A stretch of 64,000 nt of DNA from Cupriavidus gilardii (GCF_008801915.1 NZ_VZOV01000012.1:1-64000); one strand, 5' to 3'. Positions 21,242 through 34,674 are shown, numbered from the stretch's first letter. Notes: generated by a model from the sequence alone, not told the origin. A program made the numbers and translations.

Positions 21242-22093
21242 TCAGTAATTGTCCCGATCGACCTTGATCTCCTGCAGGATCGTGGTGGCGATCTCCTCGA
21301 TCGACTTGTGCGTCGACGACAGCCATTTGATCCCTTCGCGGCGCATCATGATCTCCGCTTCGTTGACCTCATAGCGGCAATTCTCCAGCGATGCGTATTT
21401 GCTGCCGGGTCGCCGTTCATTGCGGATCTCGGACAGCCGTTGCGGATCGATCGACAAACCGAAGATCTTCGGCTTGAAATCGTACAGCGCCGACGGCAGC
21501 TTGCCGCGTTCGAAATCGTCGGGAATCAGCGGGTAATTGGCCGCCTTCAGCCCATATTGCATCGCCAGGTACAGGCTCGTCGGGGTCTTGCCGCTGCGCG
21601 ATACGCCCACCAGGATCACGTCGGCCTCGGCCAGATTCTTGTGCGACTGGCCGTCGTCGTGGGCCAGCGAGAAATTGATCGCCTCGATCCGGTTCTTGTA
21701 CGCCTCGGTGTCGGCATTCTGGTGAAAGCGTCCGATCGCATGAGTCGATTTCAGCCCCAATTCCTTTTCGAGCGGCTCGATAAAGGTCTGGAACATGTCC
21801 AGAATCATGCCCTTGGCGCGGCGCAGCGCCTTGTTCGACTCGGCATTGACCAGCGTGGTGAAGACGATCGGCGGCACGCCTTCGGCATAGAAGGCCTCGT
21901 TGATCTTGCCGACCGCCATATGCGCCTTTTCCGGCGTATCGATAAAGGGCATTCGCACCTTGCGAAAGCGCATCTCGAACTGGGCCAGGATCGAATGACT
22001 GAATGTTTCGGCGGTGATCCCGGTGCCGTCCGAGACGATAAATACGGTGCGGACGGCCGGCTTGTCGGCGCGCGGCGCGGCGGGGGAATCCAT
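21242..22093 (-). CDS. ppsR: PEP synthase regulatory protein (kinase/pyrophosphorylase, DUF299)
   Basis: Inactivates PEP synthase by ADP-dependent phosphorylation and reactivates it by phosphorolysis. The 283-residue protein has the family P-loop VGVSRSGKTPTSLYLA and the N-terminal FIVSDGTGITAETFSHS. Start placed at ATG 22093 (MDSPAAPR); an upstream GTG would add 17 unlikely residues. It is divergent from its target gene ppsA, a typical pairing. Confidence 0.95.
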   Translation of the reverse strand: MDSPAAPRADKPAVRTVFIVSDGTGITAETFSHSILAQFEMRFRKVRMPFIDTPEKAHMAVGKINEAFYAEGVPPIVFTTLVNAESNKALRRAKGMILDMFQTFIEPLEKELGLKSTHAIGRFHQNADTEAYKNRIEAINFSLAHDDGQSHKNLAEADVILVGVSRSGKTPTSLYLAMQYGLKAANYPLIPDDFERGKLPSALYDFKPKIFGLSIDPQRLSEIRNERRPGSKYASLENCRYEVNEAEIMMRREGIKWLSSTHKSIEEIATTILQEIKVDRDNY

Positions 22094-22369
22094 GTCTGAA
22101 CAATTATTTTGGGGCCTGCCGCACGCGAAAGTGCGGTGCGGCACGGTAGAATAGCGGCGATCTTTTCGCTAAGCAATTGCACGGCGCGCCACGCGCGGGA
22201 CGATTCGGCGCGGGATTGTCGACAAATGGGTTCGACAGCATTCCGCCAACTTCACGGTCCCACGGTCCCTCGGTGCCCGGATTGTTTAGCAAAGCGATCC
22301 GCCCGGTAGCAGAACTCCAACGACATTCCGGCGTGAGCGACAGGTTTCCTACTTTGTTTTGAGGCTTTT
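22094..22369. promoter_or_regulatory. Divergent ppsR/ppsA control region
   Basis: This 276-bp region has no gene. On the minus strand TTGCTT (22171-22176) and TATTCT (22148-22153) with a 17-bp spacer form a good ppsR promoter. It overlaps a plus-strand -10-like TAGAAT (22147-22152) that has no good -35. A GC-rich dyad (around 22119-22140) lies between this promoter and the ppsR start. No convincing ppsA promoter was found elsewhere in the gap. Confidence 0.5.
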
Positions 22370-24754
<2,385 letters not shown>

Positions 24755-24816
24755 TTTGAAAGGACGACAGGCTCGGTGCCGTCCGCCGCGCCCTACCTCG
24801 GTAGGACGCGGCCATG

Positions 24817-24850
24817 CCCCCGCAGGTGCTACGGTGCCGCGGGGGTTTTT
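24817..24850 (+). terminator. Rho-independent terminator after ppsA
   Basis: CCCCCGC (24817-24823) pairs with GCGGGGG (24839-24845) across a 15-base loop, followed directly by five T. It ends ppsA transcription before the nfeD gene. Confidence 0.75.
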
Positions 24851-24943
24851 CGCTTTGGCAGGGCGCGCCCGCGGTCGACACACAGGGCCGCGCCCGTGCA
24901 TCAGAACAAGAACAGCAACAACGAGATCGAGGGGTGAATCGCC

Positions 24944-25369
24944 ATGGCGGACTACCACATCTGGTTCGGCCTTGCGGTACTGCTGGTCATCGCCGAACTG
25001 GCCAGCCTGACGCTGTATCTGCTGATGGTCGCGCTGGCGGCCGTTGCCGCGGGCATCGCGGCGCTGTCGGGGCTGGGCATCGCGGCGCAGTTCGGCGTCG
25101 CGGCGGTGATTGCGCTGATCGGCTTCGCGGCGCTGCGCCGCTCGCGCTATGGCCGCGCGCGCCGCGGCGCGGCAGCCACCGATCCAAACGTCAATCTCGA
25201 TATCGGCCAGGAGCTCGACGTGCCGGCCTGGGGCGCCGATCGCCGCGCGCGTGTGCCGTACCGCGGCGCGCAGTGGCAGGTCGAACTGGGCGCGCCCGGC
25301 GAGGCATTGCCGGGCCGCCATCGCATCGTCGAGGTCCGCGGTAACACGCTCGTCGTGGTGCCGCGCTAG
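24944..25369 (+). CDS. NfeD family membrane protein
   Basis: A short NfeD protein of 141 residues with two or three hydrophobic segments (about 5-65) and a C-terminal OB-fold-like soluble domain (about 80-141), the usual short form. NfeD proteins act with SPFH/stomatin-like partners in membrane microdomains, and such a partner is encoded next, 126 bp downstream. The exact job in the cell is not known from sequence. Confidence 0.9.
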   Translation: MADYHIWFGLAVLLVIAELASLTLYLLMVALAAVAAGIAALSGLGIAAQFGVAAVIALIGFAALRRSRYGRARRGAAATDPNVNLDIGQELDVPAWGADRRARVPYRGAQWQVELGAPGEALPGRHRIVEVRGNTLVVVPR

Positions 25370-25495
25370 CCCGTCGCCGGCGCGGGCAGCATCGCTTCGC
25401 CCGGGCGGTGGCGCCGCCCGCGTGGGCCATGCCGCCTGCGGCATTCTTCCCTTGTCGTCCCTTTGTCCTTCCCTGCAACAACCGATGGAGTCCCC

Positions 25496-26428
25496 ATGCT
25501 AGATGTCGCCGGCAGCGTGCTGCCTCTCCTGGTCCTGATCGCCGTGATCGTGCTGCTCGCGCAGAGCTTCAAGATCGTGCCGCAGCAGCACGCCTGGGTG
25601 CTCGAGCGCCTGGGCAAATACCGTGCGACGCTGACGCCCGGGCTCAACGTGGTGCTGCCGTTCATCGACCGCGTTGCCTACAAGCACATCCTGAAGGAAA
25701 TCCCGCTCGACGTGCCCAGCCAGGTCTGCATCACCAAGGACAACACGCAACTGCAGGTCGACGGCGTGCTGTACTTCCAGGTCACCGACCCGATGAAGGC
25801 CTCGTACGGCTCGAGCAACTTCGTCGTCGCGATCACGCAGCTGGCGCAGACCACGCTGCGCTCGGTGATCGGCAAGCTGGAGCTCGACAAGACCTTCGAG
25901 GAGCGCGAGTTCATCAATCACAGCATCGTCAATGCGCTGGACGAGGCGGCCTCTAACTGGGGCGTCAAGGTGCTGCGCTACGAGATCAAGGACCTGACCC
26001 CGCCGAAGGAGATCCTGCATGCGATGCAGGCACAGATCACCGCCGAGCGCGAGAAGCGGGCGCTGATCGCGGCCTCGGAAGGCCGCCGGCAGGAGCAGAT
26101 CAACCTGGCCTCGGGCGCGCGCGAGGCGGCGATCCAGCAGTCGGAGGGCGAACGCCAGGCCGCGATCAACAAGGCGCAGGGCGAGGCCGCCGCGATCCTG
26201 GCGGTGGCGGAGGCCAATGCGCAGGCGATCGAGAAGATCGGGCGCGCGATTCGCGCCGAGGGCGGCGTCGAAGCGGTCAATCTGAAGGTCGCCGAGGAAT
26301 ATGTCGGCGCGTTTGCCAATCTGGCCAAGACCGGCAACACGCTGATCGTGCCGGGCAATCTGGGCGAAATGAGCTCGATGGTCGCGTCGGCGCTGCAGAT
26401 CGTCAAAAGCCAGAAAAGCGCGGGCTGA
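25496..26428 (+). CDS. SPFH/Band 7 (slipin/paraslipin-like) protein
   Basis: A 310-residue membrane-anchored SPFH protein: one N-terminal hydrophobic segment (VLPLLVLIAVIVLLAQ), the Band 7 domain with VPQQHAWVLERLGKYRATLTPG, then an Ala/Glu/Gln-rich coiled coil. It pairs with the NfeD gene upstream, probably as one transcription unit. The start at ATG 25496 has GGAG 5 bp before it; an earlier in-frame start would add 11 residues. Confidence 0.93.
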   Translation: MLDVAGSVLPLLVLIAVIVLLAQSFKIVPQQHAWVLERLGKYRATLTPGLNVVLPFIDRVAYKHILKEIPLDVPSQVCITKDNTQLQVDGVLYFQVTDPMKASYGSSNFVVAITQLAQTTLRSVIGKLELDKTFEEREFINHSIVNALDEAASNWGVKVLRYEIKDLTPPKEILHAMQAQITAEREKRALIAASEGRRQEQINLASGAREAAIQQSEGERQAAINKAQGEAAAILAVAEANAQAIEKIGRAIRAEGGVEAVNLKVAEEYVGAFANLAKTGNTLIVPGNLGEMSSMVASALQIVKSQKSAG

Positions 26429-26451
26429 GCGATCGCGCTTCGTGTCCCGTC

Positions 26452-26525
26452 GTCCCCGCGAACGCGGGGACACGGCGGCATCGAACCACCGTTGAAAGAC
26501 GCTGGATTGCCGCCTTCGCGGCAAT
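26452..26525. terminator. Two hairpins between convergent slipin and smpB genes
   Basis: First stem: GTCCCCGCG (26452-26460) with CGCGGGGAC (26463-26471). Second stem: ATTGCCG (26506-26512) with CGGCAAT (26519-26525). Their position between converging genes suggests bidirectional termination. The wording resembles dispersed palindromic repeats common in GC-rich betaproteobacteria. Confidence 0.5.
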
Positions 26526-26545
26526 GACAGCGTGGCGCAGGGGGC

Positions 26546-26998
26546 TTACTCCTTGCCGCCGCTCTTGATGATCCGCGCCTTTTCGCGCTGCCAGTCGCGA
26601 TCCTTCTCGGTCTCGCGCTTGTCGAACAGCTTCTTGCCCTTGGCCAGGCCAATCTCGCATTTGACGCGGCCGCGCGTGTAATGCAGGTTCAGCGGCACCA
26701 GCGTATAGCCGCGCTGCTCGACCTTGCCGATCAGCTTGCGGATCTCGTCGGCCTTGAGCAGCAGCTTGCGGGTGCGCACCGGGTCGGGTTTGACGTGCGT
26801 GGAGGCGCTCTGCAGCGGGCTGATATGCGCGCCGATCAGGAACAGCTCGGCGTCGCGCACCACCACATAGCCCTCCTTGATCTGCACGCGCCCGGCGCGG
26901 ATCGCCTTGACCTCCCAGCCTTCGAGCACGATGCCGGCTTCGTATCGCTCCTCGATGAAATAGTCGAAGAAGGCCTTCTTGTTGTCTGCGATGGTCAT
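26546..26998 (-). CDS. smpB: SsrA-binding protein SmpB
   Basis: Carries tmRNA to stalled ribosomes for trans-translation. The 150-residue protein has the OB-fold core ([40 protein letters not shown]) and the basic C-terminal tail that folds in the decoding centre. It is divergent from ratA, a common neighbour pair. The ssrA gene is not in this window. Confidence 0.97.
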   Translation of the reverse strand: MTIADNKKAFFDYFIEERYEAGIVLEGWEVKAIRAGRVQIKEGYVVVRDAELFLIGAHISPLQSASTHVKPDPVRTRKLLLKADEIRKLIGKVEQRGYTLVPLNLHYTRGRVKCEIGLAKGKKLFDKRETEKDRDWQREKARIIKSGGKE

Positions 26999-27224
26999 GC
27001 GTGGTGGTGGATGGTAGGGGGCGGCGGCGCCGTTCTGCGGGCTCCGCCGGTTCGGCGGACGCCGGTGGCGGCCGCTGGTACGATGATTGGCGCCGCGGCC
27101 GAAGGCGGCGGCCCGGCCGGAGCGTACGCCAGGCAGGCGCGCGTCGGCTAAAATCCGGATTCTAGCAAACAGACCGGCCCCGGTTGTCGCCCGTGGACAG
27201 CCATCGGCCCAGAATCGTCAACTC

Positions 27225-27662
27225 ATGGCAGACGTCCATAAAACCGTGCTGCTCGGTTATTCGGCCGAGCGAATGTACGCCCTGGTCACGCGCGTCGAGG
27301 ACTATCCCAAGTTCCTGCCCTGGTGCGGCGGCGTGGAAGTGTTCGAGCAGACCGAGACGCTGCTCGACGCCAAGCTGCATATCCATTTCAACGGCATCAA
27401 GCAGTATTTCCATACCCGCAATACGCAGCATCGGCCGACCCGCATCGACATGAATTTCGCCGATGGTCCGTTCAAGACCTTCAACGGCTACTGGAATTTC
27501 ATTCCGCTGCGCGAGGACGCCTGCAAGATCGAATTCCATCTGCATTACGAGTTCTCCAGCATCATCCTCGAGAAGATCATCGGGCCGGTGTTCAGCATGA
27601 TCGCGAATACCTTCGTCGACGCCTTCGTCAAGCGTGCCGAGGTCGTCTATGGCAACAGCTGA
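27225..27662 (+). CDS. ratA: RatA/Coq10-type START-domain protein
   Basis: A 145-residue START-fold protein of the RatA (ribosome association toxin) and ubiquinone-binding family. It begins MADVHKTVLLGYSAERMYAL and contains the typical FLPWCGGVEV. E. coli RatA was reported to block 70S formation, while homologues bind coenzyme Q; which applies here cannot be decided. The ATG at 27225 fits the family; the upstream open frame does not. A TAAAAT element (27149-27154) could be its -10. Confidence 0.92.
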   Translation: MADVHKTVLLGYSAERMYALVTRVEDYPKFLPWCGGVEVFEQTETLLDAKLHIHFNGIKQYFHTRNTQHRPTRIDMNFADGPFKTFNGYWNFIPLREDACKIEFHLHYEFSSIILEKIIGPVFSMIANTFVDAFVKRAEVVYGNS

Positions 27663-28017
27663 GCAAGGGCCGGCCACCGTGCGTGTGGCCGTCTGCCACG
27701 CGAAGCCGGACACGGTCTTCCTGAAGGAAATCGAACTGCCCGCCGGCACCACGATCGCCGCGGCGATCGAGGCCAGCGGCGTGCTGACGGCCCATCCGGA
27801 GCTCGATCCGGCGGCACTGCGCGTCGGCATCTTCGGCAAGCTCAAGACGCTGGACACCGTGGTGCGCGAGGGCGATCGCATCGAGCTGTACCGGCCGCTG
27901 GTGGCCGATCCCAAGACCGCGCGCCGGCGCCGCGTACAGAAGGCGCGCGAGGCCGGGACGCGGGAAGGGCAGAAGTGGATGCGCGGCGGCGGGGACAGCG
28001 AGGCGGCGGGCCGCTGA
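27649..28017 (+). CDS. rnfH: RnfH family ubiquitin-fold protein
   Basis: A 122-residue protein with the beta-grasp RnfH domain (VAVCHAKPDTVFLKEIELPA to EGDRIELYRPLVADPK) and a basic tail. It overlaps the end of ratA by 14 bp in another frame, so the pair is translationally coupled, as in E. coli ratA-ratB. The function of RnfH is unclear. Confidence 0.9.
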   Translation: MATAEQGPATVRVAVCHAKPDTVFLKEIELPAGTTIAAAIEASGVLTAHPELDPAALRVGIFGKLKTLDTVVREGDRIELYRPLVADPKTARRRRVQKAREAGTREGQKWMRGGGDSEAAGR

Positions 28018-28033
28018 GCGGTCGATCGGCGCG

Positions 28034-29143
28034 TCAGGCCGGCCGCTTGTCCGCGTGGCCGGACTCGGTGGCTGCGGCTGCGGTCGCTTCGGCGGCTTCC
28101 GCGTTCGTCGACTCGTCCGCCGCTGGCGCCGCGCTCTTCTCGCCCGCATGCAGCCGCACCGACCAAGCCACGCCGATCATCAGCAGCACGATGGCCGCGA
28201 GTTCGAGGCCGCGCGGCCAGCGCTGCTCGTAGAGGAAGCCGTAGGCCAGTGCGAACAGCGTCTCGAACACGATCATCTGGCCTGACAGCGTCAGCGGCAG
28301 CCGCCGGCTGGCGATATTCCACAGGTTGTTGCCGATCAGCGAGGCGCCCAGCGCCACCGCCGCATTGACCCACCAGAACCATTGCCAGTCGCGCCCGCTG
28401 CCCGGGGCGGTCAGCACGTCGCGGAACAGCAGCCAGCCGACCAGCGCCAGCAGCGCGGAGACGATACCGGTCGACAGTCCGTACAGCGCCGACCATTCGT
28501 TGCCGCTGTATTGCGGATTGCGCTGCAGGTAGCGGGCATTGTCGACAGCGTACAGCGTCCAGCAGACCAGCGCGCCGGCCGCGCAGACGACGCCGGCCAG
28601 CTTCTGCCAGACCGGTCGCGCCGCTTCCGCCGCGGCCGCGCCGTGCCCGCCGTGGCCGCCGCCCGCGAACAGATCGAGGTTGATGCAGGCGATGCCCGCG
28701 GCGACCACCAGAAGCGGCAGCAGCAGCCGCGACAGCGGCACCGCGCCGTGGTCGCGCCGGCCCATCACCGTGACGGAGATCGGCAGGATGCCGATGATCA
28801 GCGAGGTCGGTCCGACCCCGGCCAGCTGCACGCCGAAGGCCAGCAGCACGTAGTACAGCAGATTGCCGGTGAAGGCCTGGCGCAGCAGGGCGATGCAGTC
28901 GGCGCGGGTCAGCTTGCGCGCGATGCGGCGCATCAGCGGCGCCGCGGCGACGGCGGCCACCAGCCCGTAGGCCAGGTAACGGCCGATCGCCAGCTCCCAC
29001 GGCGAAAACACCGGCAGCAGCTTGGGCGCGATGAACACCATGCCCCAGAACGCGCCGGCCAGCAGGCCGCACAGTACGCCGATCCCCATCCGTTTTGCCG
29101 CGCTGGACGCGCCTCCGCTCAGAAAAGCCTCAAAGGATAGCAT
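28034..29143 (-). CDS. EamA/DMT family transporter
   Basis: An inner-membrane protein with about ten hydrophobic helices in two EamA-type halves, for example LCGLLAGAFWGMVFIAPKLL and ALGASLIGNNLWNIASRRLP; substrate unknown. The C-terminal tail of about 40 residues is Ala/Glu-rich and soluble. The start is uncertain: ATG 29143 (MLSFEAFLSGG) gives 369 residues. Starts further upstream would overlap the guaB promoter and coding sequence, and another Met lies 18 codons downstream. Confidence 0.82.
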   Translation of the reverse strand: MLSFEAFLSGGASSAAKRMGIGVLCGLLAGAFWGMVFIAPKLLPVFSPWELAIGRYLAYGLVAAVAAAPLMRRIARKLTRADCIALLRQAFTGNLLYYVLLAFGVQLAGVGPTSLIIGILPISVTVMGRRDHGAVPLSRLLLPLLVVAAGIACINLDLFAGGGHGGHGAAAAEAARPVWQKLAGVVCAAGALVCWTLYAVDNARYLQRNPQYSGNEWSALYGLSTGIVSALLALVGWLLFRDVLTAPGSGRDWQWFWWVNAAVALGASLIGNNLWNIASRRLPLTLSGQMIVFETLFALAYGFLYEQRWPRGLELAAIVLLMIGVAWSVRLHAGEKSAAPAADESTNAEAAEATAAAATESGHADKRPA

Positions 29144-29193
29144 TGGCCCGGCAGATTCCGGGCACGCGCCCATCATGAAAGGGGCGGTTCCTG

Positions 29194-30689
<1,496 letters not shown>

Positions 30690-30838
30690 CGTCAGCGACG
30701 GACCGGCGAGCGCCGCGCCATGCGCGATGCCGGTGATGCGCGGCTGCACGGCTTCAGGGCGGTGCGGCCGCGCTTCATATCGGGGCCGCGTATCGGCTCC
30801 GGTCGTCGGTGCACCCCTGAGTCCGCCAAGGAGATTCG

Positions 30839-31453
30839 ATGAAGGTCCTGCTCCGCGCCGTGTTGTTCTTCGACGCCCTGTTCGATCTCGCGCTCGGCGC
30901 CGTGCTGCTGCTCGCGCCGTTCGCCACCTTCTATGCCGCGCTGCAATTGCCGCAGCCGCAGCCGGCGCTGTACGGCCAGCTGCTCGGCTTCACGCTGCTC
31001 GGCGTGGCGTGGCTGCTCGCTCAGGCCGCTTTCCGCGGTCAGCTGACCGTGCCGGTGGCCCGCATGGCGGGGCCCGTCAATCTGGCGTGCGCGTTGCTGA
31101 TCGCTGCGTGGCTGATCTTCTTCGATCTGCAGGTGCAGGGCGCCGGCAGAATCTGGCTCGGGCTGCTGGCGGCGATGCTGGCCTTCTTCGCGCTGGTGCA
31201 GATTCCGCTGGCCAAGCGCATCCGCAATCGCGAACGGGCGGAGCTGCTGCGCCGCGAAGCGGAACTCGCGGCGGCCAACCGGCCGGCTCCCGCTGCCCCG
31301 ACCATTCATCCATCCCCATCCCCCGAAGTCCGGCGCGAGCCGGTCATCACGCCGCCGCCCGGCTACGGTCCCGGCACCGAAGTGGTGACCGATGTCGAAC
31401 CGGTCGACACGTCAATCGCTCCCCATCATGCACGACAAAATCCTCATCCTTGA
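30839..31453 (+). CDS. Small four-helix membrane protein between guaB and guaA
   Basis: A 204-residue protein with four hydrophobic helices (about residues 5-30, 45-65, 75-95, 100-122), then a charged helix and a Pro-rich soluble tail from about 145. AAGGAG stands 6 bp before the ATG. I do not recognise a characterised family. Its last 26 bp overlap the guaA start in another frame, so translation of guaA may be coupled to it. The tail is low in complexity and not needed for the membrane fold. Confidence 0.75.
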   Translation: MKVLLRAVLFFDALFDLALGAVLLLAPFATFYAALQLPQPQPALYGQLLGFTLLGVAWLLAQAAFRGQLTVPVARMAGPVNLACALLIAAWLIFFDLQVQGAGRIWLGLLAAMLAFFALVQIPLAKRIRNRERAELLRREAELAAANRPAPAAPTIHPSPSPEVRREPVITPPPGYGPGTEVVTDVEPVDTSIAPHHARQNPHP

Positions 31454-33047
31454 TTTCGGCTCGCAGGTTACGCAGCTGATCGCGCGACGCGTCCGCGAGG
31501 CGCACGTCTATTGCGAGATCCACCCGAACGACGTGTCGGACGAATTCGTGCGCGAGTTTGCGCCGAAGGGCATCATCCTGTCGGGCAGCCACGCCAGCAC
31601 CTATGAAGACCATCAGCTGCGCGCGCCGCAGGCGGTGTGGGACCTGGGCGTGCCGGTGCTCGGCATCTGCTATGGCATGCAGACCATGGCCGTGCAGCTG
31701 GGCGGCAAGGTCGAGTGGAGCGACTCCCGCGAATTCGGCTACGCCGAGGTGCGCGCGCACGGCCATACCGAGCTGCTGAAGGACGTGCAGGATTTCGTCA
31801 CGCCGGAAGGCCACGGCATGCTGAAGGTCTGGATGAGCCACGGCGACAAGGTCACCGAACTGCCGCCGGGCTTCAAGCTGATGGCCTCGACCCCGAGCTG
31901 CCCGATCGCCGGCATGGCCGACGAAGCGCGCGGCTACTACGCGGTGCAGTTCCACCCCGAGGTCACGCACACGGTCAAGGGCCGCGAAATGCTGGAGCGC
32001 TTCGTGCTGAAGATCGCCGGTGCGCGCCCGGACTGGGTGATGCGCAATCATATCGACGAGGCAGTGGCGAAGATCCGCGAGCAGGTCGGCGACGAAGAGG
32101 TGATCCTGGGCCTGTCCGGCGGCGTCGACTCGTCGGTCGCCGCGGCGCTGATCCATCGCGCGATCGGCGACCAGCTGACCTGCGTGTTCGTCGACCACGG
32201 CTTGCTGCGCCAGGACGAAGGCAAGCTCGTGATGGAGATGTTCGCGGGTCGCCTGCATGCCAAGGTCGTGCACATCGACGCGTCGGAACAGTTTCTCGGC
32301 CACCTGGCCGGCGTCACCGATCCCGAGCAGAAGCGCAAGATCATCGGCCGCGAATTCGTCGAGGTGTTCCAGGCCGAGGCCAAGAAGCTGACCCGCGCCA
32401 AGTGGCTGGCCCAGGGCACCATCTACCCGGACGTGGTCGAGTCGGGCGGCACCAAGACCAAGAAGCAGACCACGATCAAGAGCCACCACAATGTCGGCGG
32501 CCTGCCCGAGACGCTGGGCCTGAAGCTGCTCGAGCCGCTGCGCGACCTGTTCAAGGACGAAGTGCGCGAACTCGGCGTCGAACTCGGCCTGCCTCCCGAA
32601 ATGGTCTACCGCCACCCGTTCCCCGGTCCCGGCCTCGGCGTGCGGATCCTCGGCGAGGTCAAGCGCGAATACGCCGACCTGCTGCGCCGCGCCGACGCGA
32701 TCTTCATCGAAGAACTGCGCGGCACCATCGCCACGGCGCAGGACGCCGCCGCGGGCCTGTGCACCGAAGACCAGGTGGGCAAGAGCTGGTACGACCTGAC
32801 CAGCCAGGCCTTCGCGGTCTTCCTGCCGGTCAAGTCGGTCGGCGTGATGGGCGACGGGCGGACTTATGACTACGTCGTCGCGCTGCGGGCGGTGCAGACC
32901 ACTGACTTCATGACCGCGCACTGGGCGCACCTGCCGTATGCGCTGCTGGGTCGCTGCTCGAATCGGATCATCAATGAGGTGCGGGGTTTGAACCGGGTCG
33001 TGTACGACGTTTCGGGGAAGCCGCCGGCGACGATCGAGTGGGAGTGA
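31428..33047 (+). CDS. guaA: GMP synthase (glutamine-hydrolysing)
   Basis: Converts XMP to GMP with glutamine nitrogen. The 539-residue protein has the class I amidotransferase domain with catalytic Cys in GICYGMQTM and His in QFHPEVTHT, the ATP pyrophosphatase P-loop [13 protein letters not shown], and the conserved C terminus PPATIEWE. Start at ATG 31428 ([11 protein letters not shown]) matches the family. Its 3' end is a known hotspot for genomic islands, and here an integrase gene follows at once. Confidence 0.98.
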   Translation: MHDKILILDFGSQVTQLIARRVREAHVYCEIHPNDVSDEFVREFAPKGIILSGSHASTYEDHQLRAPQAVWDLGVPVLGICYGMQTMAVQLGGKVEWSDSREFGYAEVRAHGHTELLKDVQDFVTPEGHGMLKVWMSHGDKVTELPPGFKLMASTPSCPIAGMADEARGYYAVQFHPEVTHTVKGREMLERFVLKIAGARPDWVMRNHIDEAVAKIREQVGDEEVILGLSGGVDSSVAAALIHRAIGDQLTCVFVDHGLLRQDEGKLVMEMFAGRLHAKVVHIDASEQFLGHLAGVTDPEQKRKIIGREFVEVFQAEAKKLTRAKWLAQGTIYPDVVESGGTKTKKQTTIKSHHNVGGLPETLGLKLLEPLRDLFKDEVRELGVELGLPPEMVYRHPFPGPGLGVRILGEVKREYADLLRRADAIFIEELRGTIATAQDAAAGLCTEDQVGKSWYDLTSQAFAVFLPVKSVGVMGDGRTYDYVVALRAVQTTDFMTAHWAHLPYALLGRCSNRIINEVRGLNRVVYDVSGKPPATIEWE

Positions 33048-33357
33048 AATCAGGTCCTTCAGGGACTATCGCCAGCTATCGAAGAACTGATATAACGTGT
33101 TGATTTAGAAAGAAATACGTCACGACAGCTATCGGTGGCTATCGCCGGCCAGCAGAAAAAGTTGACGGTAGAGCTGACGGTAAAAATCGAGGCTGGATTA
33201 AGACACTCTCGTTCACTATTCAGACTTTTACCGTCTTTGACGGTAAAAGCCTTCTCGGGAAAGCTTGTTTCATGGGGCTTTCCGGGCATCAGCAGGTCTC
33301 CAGGTCCCTGACGGTAAAACCTGACGGTAAATCCGTCACATGCCGGAGGAAACCTCG
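33048..33357. promoter_or_regulatory. ICE left end: attL region with integrase-arm-like repeats
   Basis: This 310-bp stretch between guaA and the integrase has no gene but ordered repeats. TGACGGTA occurs in direct orientation at 33163, 33175, 33238, 33309 and 33322. An 11-bp perfect inverted repeat, CTTTTACCGTC (33225-33235) and GACGGTAAAAG (33239-33249), includes one of them. CTATCG occurs in two pairs, 33066/33076 and 33129/33139, each pair exactly 10 bp apart. These look like arm-type integrase sites and excision-factor sites. The exact att core cannot be set without the right end. Confidence 0.65.
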
Positions 33358-34614
33358 ATGCTGACCGACGCTGCACTACGCAATTTCAAACCTAAGTCCA
33401 AGATTTATAAGGCTTCTGACCGAGACGGGATGTATGTGACGGTATCGCCTGGCGGAACGATCACGTTCCGCTACGACTACCGGCTCCACGGCCGCCGCGA
33501 GACGCTGACCCTCGGACGCTATGGCCCTGGTGGCATCTCGCTGGCAATGGCGCGCGAACTGCTGCTGGACGCGCGCAAAGCCGTTCTCAAGGGTGTCTCG
33601 CCCGCGCTGGAAAAGCAGCGTGAGAAACGCCGGATGGTCGCCATCAAGACCTTCGGCGCGGCGATGGAGACGTGGCTGGCCAACGCAAGGCTGGCTGACA
33701 GCACCCGCGCCATGCGCAAGCACATCATCGACCGGGACATCCTGCCGGTCTTCCAGAATCGCCTGCTGACCGAAATCCAGGCCGAAGACCTGCGGGCCTT
33801 GTGCAACAAGGTCAAGGAGCGTGGGGCGCCGGCCACGGCGGTACAGATTCGGGACATCGTGAAGCAGGTCTACATCTACGCCATCGCCCACGGTGAGAAG
33901 GTGGACAACCCCGCCGACAGCGTGGGCGCGGCCTCGATCGCCACCTTTGTGCCGAAAGATCGCGCCTTGTCGCCGCTGGAGATTCGGTTGTTCATGCAGC
34001 AGATGGAATCGGTGGCGACCTATCCGACCATCAAGCTGGCGCTGCGCTTGATCCTGCTGACGTTGGTACGCAAGAGCGAACTGATCCACGCCACCTGGGA
34101 TGAGGTCGATTTCGAGAGCAAGACCTGGACGATTCCTAAGCAGCGGATGAAGGGGCGCAACCCGCACGTGGTCTATCTATCGCGCCAGACGCTCGACATC
34201 TTCGTGACGTTGCACGCCTGCGCGGCGGGATCAAGGTTCGTTTTTCCGTCTCGCTATGACGCAGAGCGGTGCATGTCCAACGCCACTTTGAATCGCGTCA
34301 CGGGGCTCGTGGTGGAGGCGGCAAAGACCAAGGGGCTGCCGCTGCAACCCTTCACCGTCCATGACCTGCGCCGCACCGGCTCGACGCTGTTGAACGAAAT
34401 CGGCTTCAACCGCGACTGGATCGAGAAGTGCCTGGCGCACGAGGACGGGCGTTCCTCGCGCTCGGTTTACAACAAGGCCGAGTACGCCGAGCAGCGGCGC
34501 CACATGCTGCAAGAGTGGGCCAACCTAGTCGATGCCTGGGGCGGTGGGCAGACCTACGTGCCGAAGCTGTTACCGGCGAACGTAGTGGTGCCGGCGTTGA
34601 GCGCGATAGCCTGA
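33358..34614 (+). CDS. int: Tyrosine-type site-specific integrase of the ICE
   Basis: A 418-residue P4-like integrase: an N-terminal arm-binding DUF4102-like domain (LTDAALRNFKPKSKIYKASD, GGTITFRYDYRLHGRRETLT), a SAM-like core-binding domain, and the catalytic domain with Arg in LTLVRKSELIHATWDE, the HxxR motif in FTVHDLRRTG and the Tyr in SVYNKAEYAEQRR. GGAGGA (33345-33350) 7 bp upstream selects ATG 33358; the earlier ATG 33340 would put that site inside the gene. It would insert the ICE next to guaA and is the first ICE gene. Confidence 0.93.
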   Translation: MLTDAALRNFKPKSKIYKASDRDGMYVTVSPGGTITFRYDYRLHGRRETLTLGRYGPGGISLAMARELLLDARKAVLKGVSPALEKQREKRRMVAIKTFGAAMETWLANARLADSTRAMRKHIIDRDILPVFQNRLLTEIQAEDLRALCNKVKERGAPATAVQIRDIVKQVYIYAIAHGEKVDNPADSVGAASIATFVPKDRALSPLEIRLFMQQMESVATYPTIKLALRLILLTLVRKSELIHATWDEVDFESKTWTIPKQRMKGRNPHVVYLSRQTLDIFVTLHACAAGSRFVFPSRYDAERCMSNATLNRVTGLVVEAAKTKGLPLQPFTVHDLRRTGSTLLNEIGFNRDWIEKCLAHEDGRSSRSVYNKAEYAEQRRHMLQEWANLVDAWGGGQTYVPKLLPANVVVPALSAIA

Positions 34615-34622
34615 AACAGTGG

Positions 34623-34663
34623 CTTGGTTGTCACTTGACAACTAAGCCATTCATCCCCATACT
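34623..34663 (+). promoter_or_regulatory. Promoter-operator of the HicA/HicB-like pair
   Basis: TTGACA (34635-34640) and CATACT (34658-34663) are 17 bp apart. The -35 lies inside a 24-bp dyad whose 11-bp arms (34623-34633 and 34636-34646) match except one base. This is the expected layout of a promoter repressed by its own antitoxin. Confidence 0.6.
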
Positions 34664-34674
34664 GAAGATTATTG

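Noticed and set aside
33163..33330. TGACGGTA repeats as a CRISPR or tandem array
   Set aside because: Units are short, irregularly spaced and partly inverted; they fit protein binding sites beside the integrase.
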